A stretch of 64,000 bases of DNA from Brachypodium distachyon (GCF_000005505.3 NC_016131.3:6097501-6161500); one strand, 5' to 3'. Positions 23,575-37,182 are shown, counted from the stretch's first letter. Notes: generated by a model from the sequence alone, not told the origin. Numbers and translations: made by a program.

Positions 23575-23972
23575 ACTCCCTCCGTCCCATATTAAGTGTC
23601 GAAATATTCTAGACGTATTTTTAATATATAGATACTTTCATATTTAGACAAATTTGAGTCTCTTAGGGCATGTACAATAGGAGGTCTTCAGGTGTCTATA
23701 AGAGGTGGTTTTGCTGAGGTGGAGGAGAGAGGATGGAGAGAGAGAGAGAGAGAGTAAGCTGTCTAGTTTTATAGACAATCTTATAGACAGCCAATAGACA
23801 AACTATTTACCATTATATGCATGTTGTCTATAATTTTAGTAAAAAAAAATTAGACAGCTTGTATACAAATTATTGTATATGTTGTCCATAGTATTGTCTA
23901 CATATGACATGGAGTGGTATTACAGACACCGTCTAAACCAATGTACATGCCCTTAGTATGAGAAGGAGGGAG
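23575..23972. mobile_element. Stowaway-type MITE split by a younger insertion
   Basis: CTCCCTCCGTCCCATATTAA begins at 23575 and the matching GAGGGAG end is at 23966-23972, with TA on both sides. The outer halves total about 110 bp. The remaining 287 bp is a second element inserted within it. Confidence 0.85.
23666..23952. mobile_element. Tourist-like MITE nested in the Stowaway
   Basis: The ends GGGCATGTACAATAGG and CCAATGTACATGCCC are inverted repeats, flanked by TTA at 23663-23665 and 23953-23955. A 3-bp TTA duplication marks PIF/Harbinger-class elements. A (GA)n run lies at about 23734-23754. The order of insertion (Stowaway first) follows directly from the nesting. Confidence 0.85.
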
Positions 23973-24214
23973 TATATGGATATGTAAACTGCCATACAAG
24001 AGTCACGTAGCCCAGTCCTGAAAATAGATGAAACATAAAAGTAAATAAAAGGAAAAAACAGAATGAAAAAAATGTTTTCGTTGAAAACCGGAGCAGCCGA
24101 TATTCCCCAATTCAGAATAACCTCGAGGGCCTGTCCTTTGTCTCCGTGCCCCCAATTTTCCACTTTCCAATTCCGTTCCAAACCTGTTCGAGCCCAACCG
24201 CCTACGCCCGCCCG

Positions 24215-24523
24215 ATGAGATGGACTAGGCGGTCCGCAAGGAGCTCCCCAAGGCGGACACCGCCGAGACCAGCGAGCGTGAAGTCGGCTCGGAGGCAGCC
24301 GGAGACGCTCCTGCGAGCGTCCAAGGCGCAACTGACCGCCCTCTTCGAGGCGACCGACGAGAAGCTCCGCGACGAGCTCCGCAAGGTGGACCCCACCGAG
24401 ACTTGCGTGTGCAAGGTTGCCGACGACGCAGACACCATTATCTCCGACGACCTCCTCAAGGCGGAACCAACCGTCCACCCCGAGCCCAAGGCACTCAAGA
24501 ACCGGGACGGGTCGCCGGCATGA
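24215..24523 (+). CDS. Unrecognised GC-rich open frame
   Basis: An isolated GC-rich island between two MITEs holds an open frame of about 103 codons from the ATG at 24215, with an acidic C-terminal half (for example ATDEKLRDELRKVDPTET). A near-copy of the wording GAGCTCCGCAAGGTGGAC appears upstream as GAGCTCCCCAAGGCGGAC, which hints at an internal repeat. I recognise no family, and there is no clear promoter. A gene fragment is as likely as a gene. Confidence 0.25.
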   Translation: MRWTRRSARSSPRRTPPRPASVKSARRQPETLLRASKAQLTALFEATDEKLRDELRKVDPTETCVCKVADDADTIISDDLLKAEPTVHPEPKALKNRDGSPA

Positions 24524-24695
24524 GCGGAGGACAAATATTTTTTTAGGTAGGGCGAACTCCTATTCATTCTAGAACTGAAACAAATAACATTCAATATTTT
24601 CTATATATGCAAAAATATAATTTAATAATTTTATTTTGTTTAGCCTTTTTTGCAATTCATTTTTAACATCTAATCATATATAGTCTATTAACTAA

Positions 24696-25071
24696 GGTGA
24701 AATATCAGGTGAAAACCCTCATTCGGTGCAAACTATGAAAACTCCACCAAAAAAGTTCAAAAAAATCACATATGTTAGAAAAGTGATGCTAGAAATATGT
24801 GTAAAATTTCAAGTCCAAACTCAATTTCATTTGGTAATAGCAAAAAAAACAAATTCTTCATGAATAGTGATCTTTGAGTGTTTGACACTATTCATTGTAA
24901 ATTTCTCTTTTTAATTCCTTCCAAATGCTTTTGATTCTAAACTTGAAATTTTACAGGTTTGTAGAATATCACACTCCCAACATATGGTATTTTTGTAAAA
25001 AAAATTGAAACTTTTAAACATGGTTTTTATGAAGTTTGCACCGAATGAGGGTTTTCACCGGATACTTCGCC
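24696..25071. mobile_element. Mutator-like MITE with perfect 9-bp target duplication
   Basis: The element is 376 bp. Its terminal inverted repeats are about 39 bp, both containing GGTGAAAACCCTCATTCGGT, and it is flanked by ATTAACTAA at 24687-24695 and again at 25072-25080. A 9-bp duplication is diagnostic of Mutator-class transposition. The interior is AT-rich and noncoding. Confidence 0.92.
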
Positions 25072-25080
25072 ATTAACTAA

Positions 25081-26236
25081 GTCTTTAAAGTAATTTTTAT
25101 CTTTTGTATTACATTAGTTCTTTAAATATTTGGGTCTTATTTATTAACTTTGTTCCAAATATTAATTAATATCTACCACATAGAATATATATAGCAATGA
25201 ATATGATTTGCAAGCAGTTTCTAGGTGCACGAAGACAAGCAACATCTCAAAAATTTATAATAGTAAATATATAGTTACATTTTTGTTTGTAAGGATATCT
25301 TCATATTTAACCTACCGAACTAAAAAGATTAAGCAGATATTTGACATAATAAAACAAGATTTTTCAACATACCTCTAGAGATACATCAGCAAAAACTACA
25401 AAAGCCGAAACATGATTTGTCAAATCGGAACTTCTTATAACTTGATAAAGAAAAATACACCACGTGATAATGATTCTCTATTGTCATTAAACAAAAAATG
25501 CAAGTAAAAGAAAAAAAATTAAGGCAATAGTGAGCAATCGTGCATGGACATCAACTGTTGTATATAGCCAAATTAATTCTATGAGAAACGTTTCATGAGC
25601 CGTGGTTACAACAAGGACTTTTGCCGGCTCTAAGGATCAGATCAATAGGGTGTTGATTTTCATAATCATACTGTGGAACATAGTTTGCAATGTGCCGGAA
25701 CTTGATGCTGGCCGAGTCAAGCCAGACATAATTTCAACTCCCCGCAATGTTTCATCTGGATATGTTAAGAGCTTGACAATATAAGGATTTACTATATTTT
25801 ATAAATAACTGAAAGTGCATACTTATGATAGGCTTGACAATAAGGATTTACAATATCATGATGATTGGCCCACTCTACAAACGAGAAACTGAAGCATAAA
25901 ATGCTGGCATTGGATTCAGTTGGGAAAAAGAAATCTACACATGTACTTCCACATACTTCCACAGTGAAGTTCCATTCATACACTTATACAAAAGAATTAC
26001 AATGTTTCCTCCGTCATAAAAAATGAAAAGAAAACTATCAAATCTTCTATTTTTTTCCCTTTCTTATAACATTTTTCACACTTACTAACAAAAATCCACC
26101 CAAAATTCCCAGTTGAAGATAGAAAGAAACCACAACTCAAACTATGCACTCCAGTAAAACAAAATCTTCAGTAACCCAGGTCCTTCGGAAAAAAAAACTT
26201 TACCTTTCTGTATTTCCTGTATATACAATGCAATCA
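25081..26236. other. AT-rich spacer downstream of the myosin gene
   Basis: I see no gene. The last few hundred bases next to 26236 should be the 3' UTR of the myosin gene. Confidence 0.5.
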
Positions 26237-29200
26237 TTATGTACATTGTTGCAGAAGAAAGTGAAATTGAGAGTTCTGCCTCAGCAGCGGTGGCGGCTCC
26301 ACGTCAGACGGGTTGATGTCAAGCATCAGCCGTGAGATATCATCCAAGGATATCGGTATGCTGCAATTTCATTCATTTGGGTGTTAGATTAATGGTTATT
26401 GTTGCAATTTTAGTAATGTGATCTACCGTACATTACATCTTTGTACCGGCAGTATTGAACATACCTTGAATCGTCATCTAGCAAGAAAGAACTATTTGGA
26501 GTAGCTACCGAGTCATCGGTCGTCAATGTTCTCATATTTCCAATTACCTGTTTACATGCTCGTTTTTGTCATGAAAAGTAAAATAAATGTTGTAGTTTTT
26601 TTTTATTTTACACCATGTTAATGATTTGCATGCTTTCATGGAATATCTTGATAAATAAATGAGCGCCAGTGCTTGAAAATGGAAGCATGTGTACTCTAGC
26701 AAAGCATTCACATACCTCTTGAGATAGACCTTGTGCACCATATTTGTCGTCCCAGAACATTGTTCCTATACGACATATTTGGGTGATGCTCAGAACCTGC
26801 GAAAATTGCACAATATTTGATACCTGATGGTTTGCCAAAATTCAAGCATTTCCAAGTTTGTCTTGTTCAGGACTTACGGGGCATAGCTCATCTGTGATTT
26901 CATCCAAGGTTTTGTGCGACTTCTGATGCAAAACCTGCAAATTTGATTTCTTTTAGTAGGTTGATGTAGGCAGATGGAACATCTATGATTGTCAATAAGG
27001 TCATGTTCTCAGGCATACCAGGAACCCAACTGCCTGCCTTATGTGTTTCATTTCATCCCAAGATGTTCCTGCAAACTGGATTATGAAAATACATTTTAGT
27101 CTGGTGCTTTTCTACCGATTATTGTTTCTGTTGCTGAAACTGCAAAGATATATTTTTTTTCACCTCTTCAGTTGTTCTAGAGCACCACTGCTCCAGTTCC
27201 TGTAAGCCGGCCTTCAAGAATTCGCCATTGCTAAAGGAGCAGCATTCACGGCGGAGTAGCAAGCTGAATGAAGAATCATAGTATTTTCTATATTTTAGAC
27301 TCAAACCATGTGAAGCATTTACTAGTGATGTCTCAAATGACAGCGGCAGTCAAGAAGAGTTAAATCGAGGTTTTTACACATTAGCAGTACCTGTTAAAGA
27401 GTTGGACGTTCATAAATGCGAACACTTGACTGAATGTTTTCCTAATTATCATTGGAGGTACCTACAAATTAAGTTAAGAAAGGGCAGATTCTCAGTGTAA
27501 TAGTGTATTGTTCTATATTTACTGACCGCGAGACAACTGAAAATAAGTAAGGCTGTACTCACATAATTGCTGTTCATTGTTTCCAATGTATTATTCAGGC
27601 ACATAACAATGTTTTGCCAATGCACATTTGATACTTGCCTTGATAGTGCACTAGAGTGTATGCTTTTCAATGATCCTCTAGATGATCTCACACGAACAGC
27701 TCTCGGAGCCTATGAAGATTGACAATGTTAGAAAGGTCATACGGCATGATACCCACCTCTCAAAAAGAAAATGCATTACACCCAGACTGGTTACATGGGG
27801 ATGCCTGAGGTACCTGTATGCACATAATCAATATTGTACTTATTTCCTTCTTCAGGCTATCTCTCATCATGCCATATATCTTCTCCACATATGCTGTTAA
27901 CTGCTGCTTGAAACGAACAGCGGGATACTTAGCCTCTACCATTGATGCAATGTCAGTCCTTCCTATCATTCCACTGTAACCGCTTGAAATGCCTAATCCT
28001 GACGATGATGATCGAGCATTCTGAAAATACAGTTTTTGGCATTGTGAGTTCATTTCCCCCCGAATGTAGGAGTTTTTTTGCTCCCAATCTCAAAGCGTGA
28101 AACTGATAAGATACGACAGTAGCACTAGCAGTTCAAAACGTAAACAAAGATTGAGCACGAGGAGCAATGTCCTGATGCACAACAGCCCATATGGCATATG
28201 CTAGAAGATTCTAAACAGAACTCCAACAAATAAGCTCATATAACAAATGAACTTAACGTCACAACTCAGAACTTCTATGTATGCAGAGGGAAGTCTGGAT
28301 GCAGAACTTACTTGCATCATTCTATTGAATAAGTTGCCGGTTGAGGTCCTGCTGCGGTTTGATCCTTTAGTCGATGAACTGCTAGTTTTAAGGGTATTTT
28401 GTAGAAGGTAAAGGAGGGTCGATGTTGTCGACAACCAATAAGCCAGTTCTCCAGAACCTTCAGCACTCTGTACATGTATTCAGCTAATGAGTTTCTCAAC
28501 AACTTTCTTACCAAGTTTCTTGTGTCACTGCAAAGGGAAAATGGTATAACAATTCATGGGAATAACAACCTCAATAGATGACCTAATTGTATGGATGATA
28601 CGGTCAAATATGTTAGTCTTCTCTGCTTCGAATGAGTGCCAGTGCAGGAGTGATTTATAGACGATACATGCTGCAGCTGGTCTACGGTTGTCATATCTCC
28701 TGTCTTCAGCCAGGCTTTTGATAAGTACATCATGATTTTCCTGTGAAAGAGTGAGTGTAAAAAAGAATCAAAAGGCACATTCTTGAGATCCAACCACGTA
28801 TGTTAATTAAATACATGGAACTTATTTCCCACAATAATATAAAAAGATTCAAAGAACCTGACTTACTTGCTGCCGGTCCGTGAGCGATTTCTGTTTGCTT
28901 AAATTCTTTACCGGGGGAACAACCACCTGCTCCTGCAAGTATAACATAGTCACATTAACTGAATGACATGCTTGAGTACTCTTCTTTTATATTATAGTAG
29001 TTTGTTGGGTAGCACTGAGTTGTAAGCTATAACACATACATTGAAGATTTTAAGTTCTCCAAGCTGCTGTCCATTTTCGAGAACCTGATGAGATTTTAAC
29101 ACAAATTTTAGTACAATATTATACTTAAACATAGTTGTCAAATCCGAAAATGTATATTATTAAATCTTTCTTTAAGGTTTTTTTTACCTCAATAACTGAT

Positions 29201-32200
29201 GGCTGAATCACTTCAGGAGTGACTGCTGCCTGAACAGCTAGTGCAGAATTGTTGCGGAGCAATTGATTCTCTGACTCCAAGTTGGCAATCTTGCTCTCCA
29301 GACTAGATAAGTCATATTAAGTTATGAGTATTTCAGAGTGGAAAGTGGATAAGAATGCAAATACAAGTTATGCATATTGTACTCCCTTCGTCCAACAAAG
29401 GACGTCTCAACTTTGACCAAATTTGAATGCATCTATACACTAAGTCATGTCTACATACATCCAAGTTTTGACAAACTTGAGACATCTTTTGTTGGACAGA
29501 GGAAGTAAAAAAAATACCTCTCTATTTGTCTTGATTTATCATCATCTGCTGATGCAAGCAACGATTGTTGACGCAGAACATGGTTTTCAGATTCCATGCT
29601 GGATAAATTTGTTTCAAGCCTGAACCATACATAATAAGGCACTGAATGGATAAGATTTGTAATATTTTTATGTGTCAATTTTTCCCAAAGCTATGACTTT
29701 AGTACCTAGAAATCATCTCTTCAAGTTGATTAATTTTGGAGTCTCGCTCTTGTGTCTCCCGTGACAATTTGTCAAACTGTTTTTGAATCTCAATAACTTT
29801 GTTCTCAAGATCATCAGCTTTCTTTTTAAACATACCAAATTTGCCCTGGATCAAAACATGGGATATGAGAATTTCCGTGCAGAATAAAATTGTGAATCTT
29901 GTTGCTTTTGAGTAAATTTGTAGACCCTATTGGGTACTTATACCTCAAGTTCCTCGTTTTGACTTGTCAGCAACTCAACTTTTTCATTATCCACCACTGG
30001 CACCTCTACTATCTTTGGTGGTGCCTGCTCAATTGCTAGCTTTGCATCCTCTTTCTCCTTTATTATTGCTGTATGGGCTTCCTCAAGCTTTTCTCGCATT
30101 TCTTGCAACGCAGATTGTAACTTTGCAATTTCTTGACCCTTGGATATCTCAAGGTCAATCTACAAACAAGACATAACTTAGTAACTCATTTCTGTCCAAG
30201 CAACATAATAAAATCTACAAAAACTACTCTGTTGATATAAGTAAGTTACCCTCAAATGCTTCTCAACGTCTAATCTCCAGGTGAGTTCCTCAACTCTCTT
30301 TTCCAGCTTGTCTTTTGCTTCTTTCAGTGCACCATTGTCTCTTGCTTCCTGTTTACATAATTACATTTAGTTAAAATGCACTAAAATATAATGAATTTGT
30401 ACGGCTTCTCAATAAGAAAATGGACAGACCATTTTGAGCTTTCTAAGTTCCTTTCTTGCCACACGTGCCCTCCACGAGCACTGGAGAATCAAAGAAGCTT
30501 TTTTTTGCTGTTTGTAAGCAACATAAGCTTTGTGCTGGCGCCATCGAGTCTGAGATCCAAAATGTAGTTAAGACGCTGATTATGAAATTATCTCTGTATC
30601 ATGATTCACATGATAATACAAACCTGGATGATTATGGCAGCTTTGGTCTGTCTTCTGAATCTGTGCTCATTGCGAGCTGCCATTGCACGTAATCCTGTCT
30701 GTATTGTTATTGATGATCTGTAGATTTGTAGATATGCTTTCCAGGCAGAACGAGTACGTGTGTGCTTCTGTATCGTAATTGCAGCAGCCACTCTTCTCAT
30801 GTGCTCAAAAAGCTTTCGAGCTAGTCGTGCTGCACCATTTGATTATAATGTACGTCAGTGTCAAGTCAGAACAAAGCATTAAGTACTGAACTCAAAGCAG
30901 TGACGAAATACCTCTCCAGAACTTCTGAGTTTGAATGGAAGCTTTTCTTAAGTTGGTGAATTCCTTTCGCATAAGATGTGTTCTTATACGCCTCTGGATA
31001 AGTCGAACGGCATTGGCCAATACTTCTGCTCTTCTAGCATCCAGCTCTGCCATCTGACCAGCTCTTAGGAATACCTTTGTTTTCCCTATCTGATTAAAAA
31101 AAAGGGGGTGCGCAGTCAGTTCAACTTGCAAATACATACATGGTGGATAATGTTGATATGTTCGCAATTTCCCATTGTTTCTAGGTTACCTGATATCCCT
31201 TCAATCCCATTCTATCACATATTGCTGCGCAAGCTGCCTTCTCATCAGAACTGAAAAGAATTATAGAACAAGGGAATATCTAATCTTTTTGAGAATGTAT
31301 AAATGTATAATCGATATACTTCACTTGAGTTTTTGTGTCTATTTACATCTTCTAATCGAATTGCATAACTGGAGTATCCATACCTGTCCACAAGCTCCGG
31401 TGCAAGCACTCCAAATCGATCAATGAACTCATCAAATGTTCTCTTTGTCGGATAGCCAGCACAACTGATCCTGATTGCTTCCAAAACACCCTGCATCACG
31501 AGCCATTAGCACAACGAAATTTCCAAACCCATTGGAGTACAAAACATGAAAACAAGATTGCTGAGTAGCAAGGCAGAATAAGTACATACACCACATCTCA
31601 GTTGATTCAAGACATTGTAGTTCTCGAAGATGCCAGGTTTCAGTACAGTATTAGGCTTCACACATCTAATGTAGTGTGGCTCTGTCGTACTCAGTGTTTC
31701 CATCAAGGCTTGTAGTTGTTGCTGTACATATTATGTAATATAGGGTTACTCACCGTTCCAAAACTAAACATAGAGATCTAGCTCCAACATGACACACCTT
31801 AAAGCGAGTGCCGATGGAAGAGAATTTGGACTGTTTAGAACTTTCCTCAGGTAATGGAGGAAAGAGGTTTGCTACAAAAGGGCACCTTGAGTAATTTAGT
31901 AGAGCTTGATGTTCAGCCACCACATAGTCTTTGTTCTTGTCAAGAAACTGGTCAGCTTGGTATGTGACCTGTTGAGTGGAATAGCTTGTTCAAAGTTCTT
32001 GCTTACAGGTATCATTTATAAACGGATTATACATATCAAATTATCATAGTATATGTTGAACAAATGCTTACATCTCCTGCATAGTGGTTGATTGTAAATG
32101 CAGTCCTTGCAAGTTTGGGCTTGCTGAAGCGCTTATGTGCTTTGTATGTTTGATACATCTTTTGTGCAAATGTCTCATGAGTGGACTTCGGAAACATGCT

Positions 32201-35200
32201 GTGTCATGGATAAGCATATGTCATACACTTACATTTACAATCAGTTTGCATTCCAGGAAAGCTATCCTATGCTATTTAAAAAATATATATACTAAAGAAT
32301 ATTTTCATTCTTTCAAGTGTTAGCTTATACACAAAGCTACTCAACTACATACGGAGTAACTTAAAAGTCAAAACAATTTTCTTTTATGGGTATTTTTTTT
32401 TACTATCCATACCATGCCTCATCCAGTAGTGCAATTATCCCTCCAGGTTTCTGTGAAAAATATTCAAGTGATATTGATCAGTAAATACTAAATACTTGAT
32501 TCTTCTGAGGAAGTTCACATATCCCACTTTTGAAATGCTTACCTTCTCAATCAGGTCCAGCACATCCTGATTGTCCACGAATTCCACATAGCTCCAGTCT
32601 ATTTCGTCCCTTGTGTATTCTTCTTGCTCCATCTTGAATACGTGCTGCCAAAGCAATACACAGGTTTCCTTATATATTAAATATATTTCCCAGTAATTTG
32701 GTTCTTCGTACTATAGGCCTTCGCTCACCTGATTAAAGTGCTGCTGCAACTTTTCATTTGTCATGTTGATGCATAGTTGCTCAAAACTGTCAGATGGGCA
32801 AAGTGAATCATACTTCAGGCACTATGAAACTGAACCACTGTCATATTTGCAACTTTGTAGCGTTCCGTTTCTTAAAAATAGTTAGTAATGGCAAACCTGT
32901 TGATCTTGAAACTCTCAAATCCATATATATCCAGGACCCCTATTATGCTGATTGCATCAGGATCTTGACCAATAGAGTTATTAATCTTATCCACTATCCT
33001 GTTAACCGAGATAAGAAAACCCTTTACTGATTAAATGACATACAATAGAGCTGGAAGATATAAGTTTGAGGTGCTCAAAATTTTATGATCCTTTTACCAC
33101 GTTCATGCTTGGATATGTTTGTCCGTACATATATCTGACAGTGTGGTAGTGTGGTGACACTAGTTTTTCTTTTGAAAAGAAACTGCAGGAGAGGCTCCGA
33201 CAGTGAATATATTAACAAACAAAATATTTACAAGTATTTACAAGGAGGAGGTCAAAGACCCAAGATACAAAGACACACTAATAAGATCTAACACTTGCTA
33301 TTTTATTCTTTATTTGATGCATTGCTGAATATGATACTTCATTCTTACCAGTCGAAAAGTCGTGAATACACCGTCTTTGCTAAGGCATCACGACTCTGTA
33401 AAGCAGAGTCTGGATCGAGAGGTTTTGTGATATTTCCATCAGGTGTTACAATAACACGCTTACAAAGAGAGTCTTCGAGGTACTTCTCATCACACCTAAA
33501 ATGTATGATGTACTTGAGTATATACTCGAAAGATGCAGTTCACCAGACACAAACCATTAAAAGAAATTAGACATACATTAGCAGTTCTGCCACTGTTTTC
33601 AGGTGGTAGACTGATTTCTCATCCCTCAACCTTGACGAATCAATTTCTTCCCCTTTGGAGAAATTAATGTTTCCTAGATGAAGTATTGCCGCTACTACTC
33701 TAAAGATTGCATCCTTGAGCAGTGAAAAATATGAATTAGTTCTAGTCCATGCAATATCATACTATTTCATGCAAGTCTTACCATAGTCGAATTACCTGCT
33801 CTTCTTCACAAATGCCAACTATATCCATAGCATTTCTCGTTTCTAGGTATTCTCTTGCATCATCCACATTAGCTACTTCATAGCAGTTTGTTTGGTTCAG
33901 GTAATGAAATGATCTTGGGTCTCCCACCTTAAACCTTTTCACATCCTGAAATTAATTAACAAGTTAGTCTTTCAACTCTGCACATATTAACCATGCAGAT
34001 ATGGTAAGTGCTATTTAGGTACTGCTTGTTCGGAATTACCTCCGGTGGTGCAGAACATAGCATGTAAAAGCAATGGTAGTTCCGTTCAGGATCAGAGACC
34101 TGGCATACTCGTGATCGTTCAAGGAGGTATGTGCGAACAGCCGCACCAGATATCTTTCCGTACTTGTCGAATTGGATTTCAACAAACTTACCGAAACGGC
34201 TGGAAAATTGACATGGTAAGTATAACAACTAAAATTATATCTGCTGCAATTGCTAATTCAAGAATCCACCTTGAGTTGTTGTTCTTCACCGTCTTTGCGT
34301 TGCCAAATGCTTCCAGTACTGGATTAGACTGAGTGCATTGTACAAGAATCAAGAAGAGTTAGTTTTAACAAGTGAATTGTAGAGGCATTCTAGAAGAAAG
34401 GGTAAGAAGATGAATAAAATGTTGTGTTTTCCTACCTCTAATACTTGTTGCTCAACGGTTCGTCCCTCTGTTCCAGACCTTCCTCCCATGAATGCAAGGT
34501 ACCTCATGAGCATCTTCGTTGTCTCCGTCTTACCAGCACCACTCTCACCACTTACCAAGATTGACTGGCTTCCATGTTCATTGATCATTGCCCTGAAAAT
34601 GTTCTCAGCAATAAAACCGTGGAAAGCATCAGCCACGATATATTCAAGTGGATTGATATTTCTAAGTCGACTTAGTTTTTTGTCCAATGCCCACAGACCA
34701 CAGATGCACGAATGAGCTATTTCCAAGTCGACTTAGTTGTCTGTCCAAGGCCACAGAACACATGCACACACCTGTAACAAGAATCTGCAATCGCAAAGAG
34801 ATGGGGGCTGAGCTCCCCGAAGGTGGCGCCTTTGTACTGCTCCATCATGTGCACATCATAGAGATGAGGCAGCCTCTGGAAAGGGTTGACTGCAATCAAG
34901 ATGTTCCCGGTGTATGTCTGTTGAATTACTCACAACGTCAGACAATTAACTGGAGCGGTTGTTGATTGGGGGAACATCAAGATGGGCAATCCTAGAGTAC
35001 TCACGTATATCTCGTTAAGGCCGTACCGACAAGCGAGGTTATGCAAGACCCCTGGTTCATGAAGGTAGGCCAGCTTCGTCATGTCATCGACTCCTGCCGG
35101 GGGCGCTTCCGTGTCTTTGGGGTGTATACTCGCAAGGCTAGCCACAACCTGAACGCAATGATCAGAACTCATGTCCCATGCAACAGATAACAATTGGCAA

Positions 35201-35640
35201 TTGAATTGAAAGCAACAATATCCCGCAGTGTCAGTTCCACCGAGGCAATTCAACAAACAGTTTGTAGGCACTGCTCGATTGCTAGCTTGCTCTGAACTCT
35301 GTAAAAAGCTTTAAACAATTTCCGCAACGCCAAAGTGACCAAAGCCTCTCTGGGACGCTGGAAGGACGAAAAGCTAGCGCGCTCAGGTACAGTCGCTCAC
35401 CGTTTTGCCATTGGTGGTGGCGACGGTGACGTCTCCGCCCTTGATCCCGGTGACCTCGCCGTCGACCCACGCGTCGTCGGGATCCTCCAGCCACACCTGC
35501 GACCCGACGATGATGTTCACCGGAGTCCCCTGTCCCAAGGAAACAGGAAATCAACGGGTCGAAACAAACAACTAGCCCATGCATCGACGATCAACGGCAC
35601 GCAGAGCCATAGCTAGAGCTAGAAGAAGCAAGCTGACCAT
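26237..35640 (-). CDS. Class XI myosin heavy chain
   Basis: Plant myosin V-type motor that moves organelles along actin. Forty coding exons with GT-AG borders total 4,671 nt, 1,556 residues: 35638-35640, 35401-35529, 35005-35148, 34772-34917, 34436-34592, 34270-34328, 34040-34199, 33796-33945, 33577-33713, 33349-33495, 32897-32998, 32729-32786, 32543-32644, 32413-32450, 32072-32198, 31798-31968, 31590-31721, 31384-31490, 31190-31250, 30912-31089, 30624-30829, 30430-30549, 30250-30348, 29944-30159, 29706-29845, 29518-29619, 29188-29302, 29040-29084, 28867-28932, 28570-28740, 28312-28467, 27814-28020, 27563-27709, 27391-27461, 27164-27263, 27019-27075, 26878-26934, 26716-26796, 26465-26547, 26237-26360. 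Domains: SH3-like N-terminus (1-50), motor with P-loop [10 protein letters not shown], switch-2 DIYGFESF and actin-binding region (60-730), about six IQ motifs (733-875), coiled coil (880-1090), globular tail with DIL domain (about 1250-1480). The first coding exon is only the ATG. I cannot fix the exact XI subclass. Confidence 0.96.
29382..29505. mobile_element. Stowaway-type MITE in a myosin intron
   Basis: CTCCCTTCGTCCAACAAAGG is matched in inverse by TTTTGTTGGACAGAGGAAG, with TA on both sides. It lies between the exons at 29188-29302 and 29518-29619, ending only 12 bp from the donor end of the latter exon. Confidence 0.8.
33155..33292. mobile_element. Possible retroelement 3' fragment in a myosin intron
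   Basis: The stretch with CAGGAGAGGCTCCGACAGTG followed by repeated ATTTACAAG resembles the tails of non-LTR-type repeats that recur in grass genomes. No ends or target duplications are visible, so the call rests on resemblance only. Confidence 0.3.
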
Positions 35641-37147
35641 TTGACCGATTCAGTCCACGGGTGGACTCAAACTCCGCGCGATCGCAGCCGCTGGCGAGGG
35701 ATTGATTCCTGCTCATGCAAACACGGGGACCTCCCGAGCTAAACTTAGCTGAACTCGAGCGCGGTTGTTGCGAATGCGCACGCTGACAACTGGAAAGGGC
35801 AGGCGGGGGCAAGCTAGCTAGCGATGCGATGGGATGGCAGGAGGCTAGTAGGAGGAGATGGAAGGAAAGCAGAGGAAGGAAGGAAAGGAGAAAAGGAAGA
35901 ATATACAAGGTGGTGGGAGCGGAGCGAGGGACGGAGTGGGGTGGCGGTCGCGGGGATGTGAGCTGGTTCAAGTCTTCCTTTTTGTTGGGAAAGGCCGGAA
36001 TCGCTACGCCCACCCCGCGAGACACCACCAGCAGCTAGCTCCGGCCATCGATTTTTCCATGGGTGCTCTGCGCTGCTGGCGGCTCCACCGAAAGAGCGAA
36101 AAGGAGAAGAAAGAAAATGGTCCATTCATGCCAAGTACAACGACAGGATGGCAGGTTTGGAAATCGTCCTATTTTTGTATCCTATTTTTATTTTTATTTT
36201 GGTACTCCGTACTAGGATTTATTTTTTCCATAAGAGAGGGTGAGATGCATTGAAATAAGAACTAGTATAGAGTTAAAAAATTAAAATCCACAGGTTAATA
36301 GGGTAAACTGGCTTAAAACTATGGGTGGACTCAGCCTCCACACAAGCAAGTAAAAAAATGATTAAATTTATAGAAAAACCTACCAACATCTATAGCACTA
36401 GATTAGTTCTATTAAATAACATATATATATATATATATTGATAGTATACTTATTGATATTGTAGTTATTAATACATTTTTCTGTAAGTTTGGTTAGAAAA
36501 AAAAAACATTGACTCGGAACAAAACTAGAAGGTTTTATAATTTAAAATAGAGTGGCAAACATGCCGCCCCGACACCGAAAAACAACATGAAGAGAAAAAT
36601 CTTCATAGCCTTGTCAGGAAACATCCTCGCTGTCATCGGAGAAGACAAGTGTCTTTTTTTATATAAACGAAGAACACTAGTGTTTAATTGTGATGTACTC
36701 TTCATGTTGTTTGTCGGTCTCAAAATTATTATTAGTCATGCATTTAGTGCGTGCCACCGGGGTATTGGGTTCCTTTGCATCTTCTTCCCAGAAAAAAATC
36801 GAACGATAATAAAAATACTTTGTTGAGATTCGGCACACAAAAATGTTATCATAAATTTCAAATAGTGATGCTCCATTTGTGTGTATGTCACATATTTTAT
36901 CTAAGAACTTGTCTTTTCTTTATTTTGGGATTGAGAACCTGTTTGTAACAGGTCAGCGTACGTTCCCTTAAACATTCATCGTTTCTCATAGATTTTCCAC
37001 TGAAATCCCGTTAACTTACTGCATTGCAAAAAAAAATCCCAAAGAAAAAAGAACCTATTTCATCACAAACACACACTAAATGCCTGGCTAATAATAATTT
37101 CGAGACTGAAGTCTTTGTCAGAAGACATAGCAAATGTGAGCTGAGCA

Positions 37148-37182
37148 GGTGGTCTGGTTCCTTACGGTGGAACCAGACCACC
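37148..37182. repeat. Perfect 14-bp inverted repeat with 7-nt loop
   Basis: GGTGGTCTGGTTCC at 37148-37161 and its exact complement GGAACCAGACCACC at 37169-37182 are separated by TTACGGT. This would form a strong short hairpin. It is too short for a typical plant miRNA precursor, and no terminator function is expected in this context. Confidence 0.85.
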
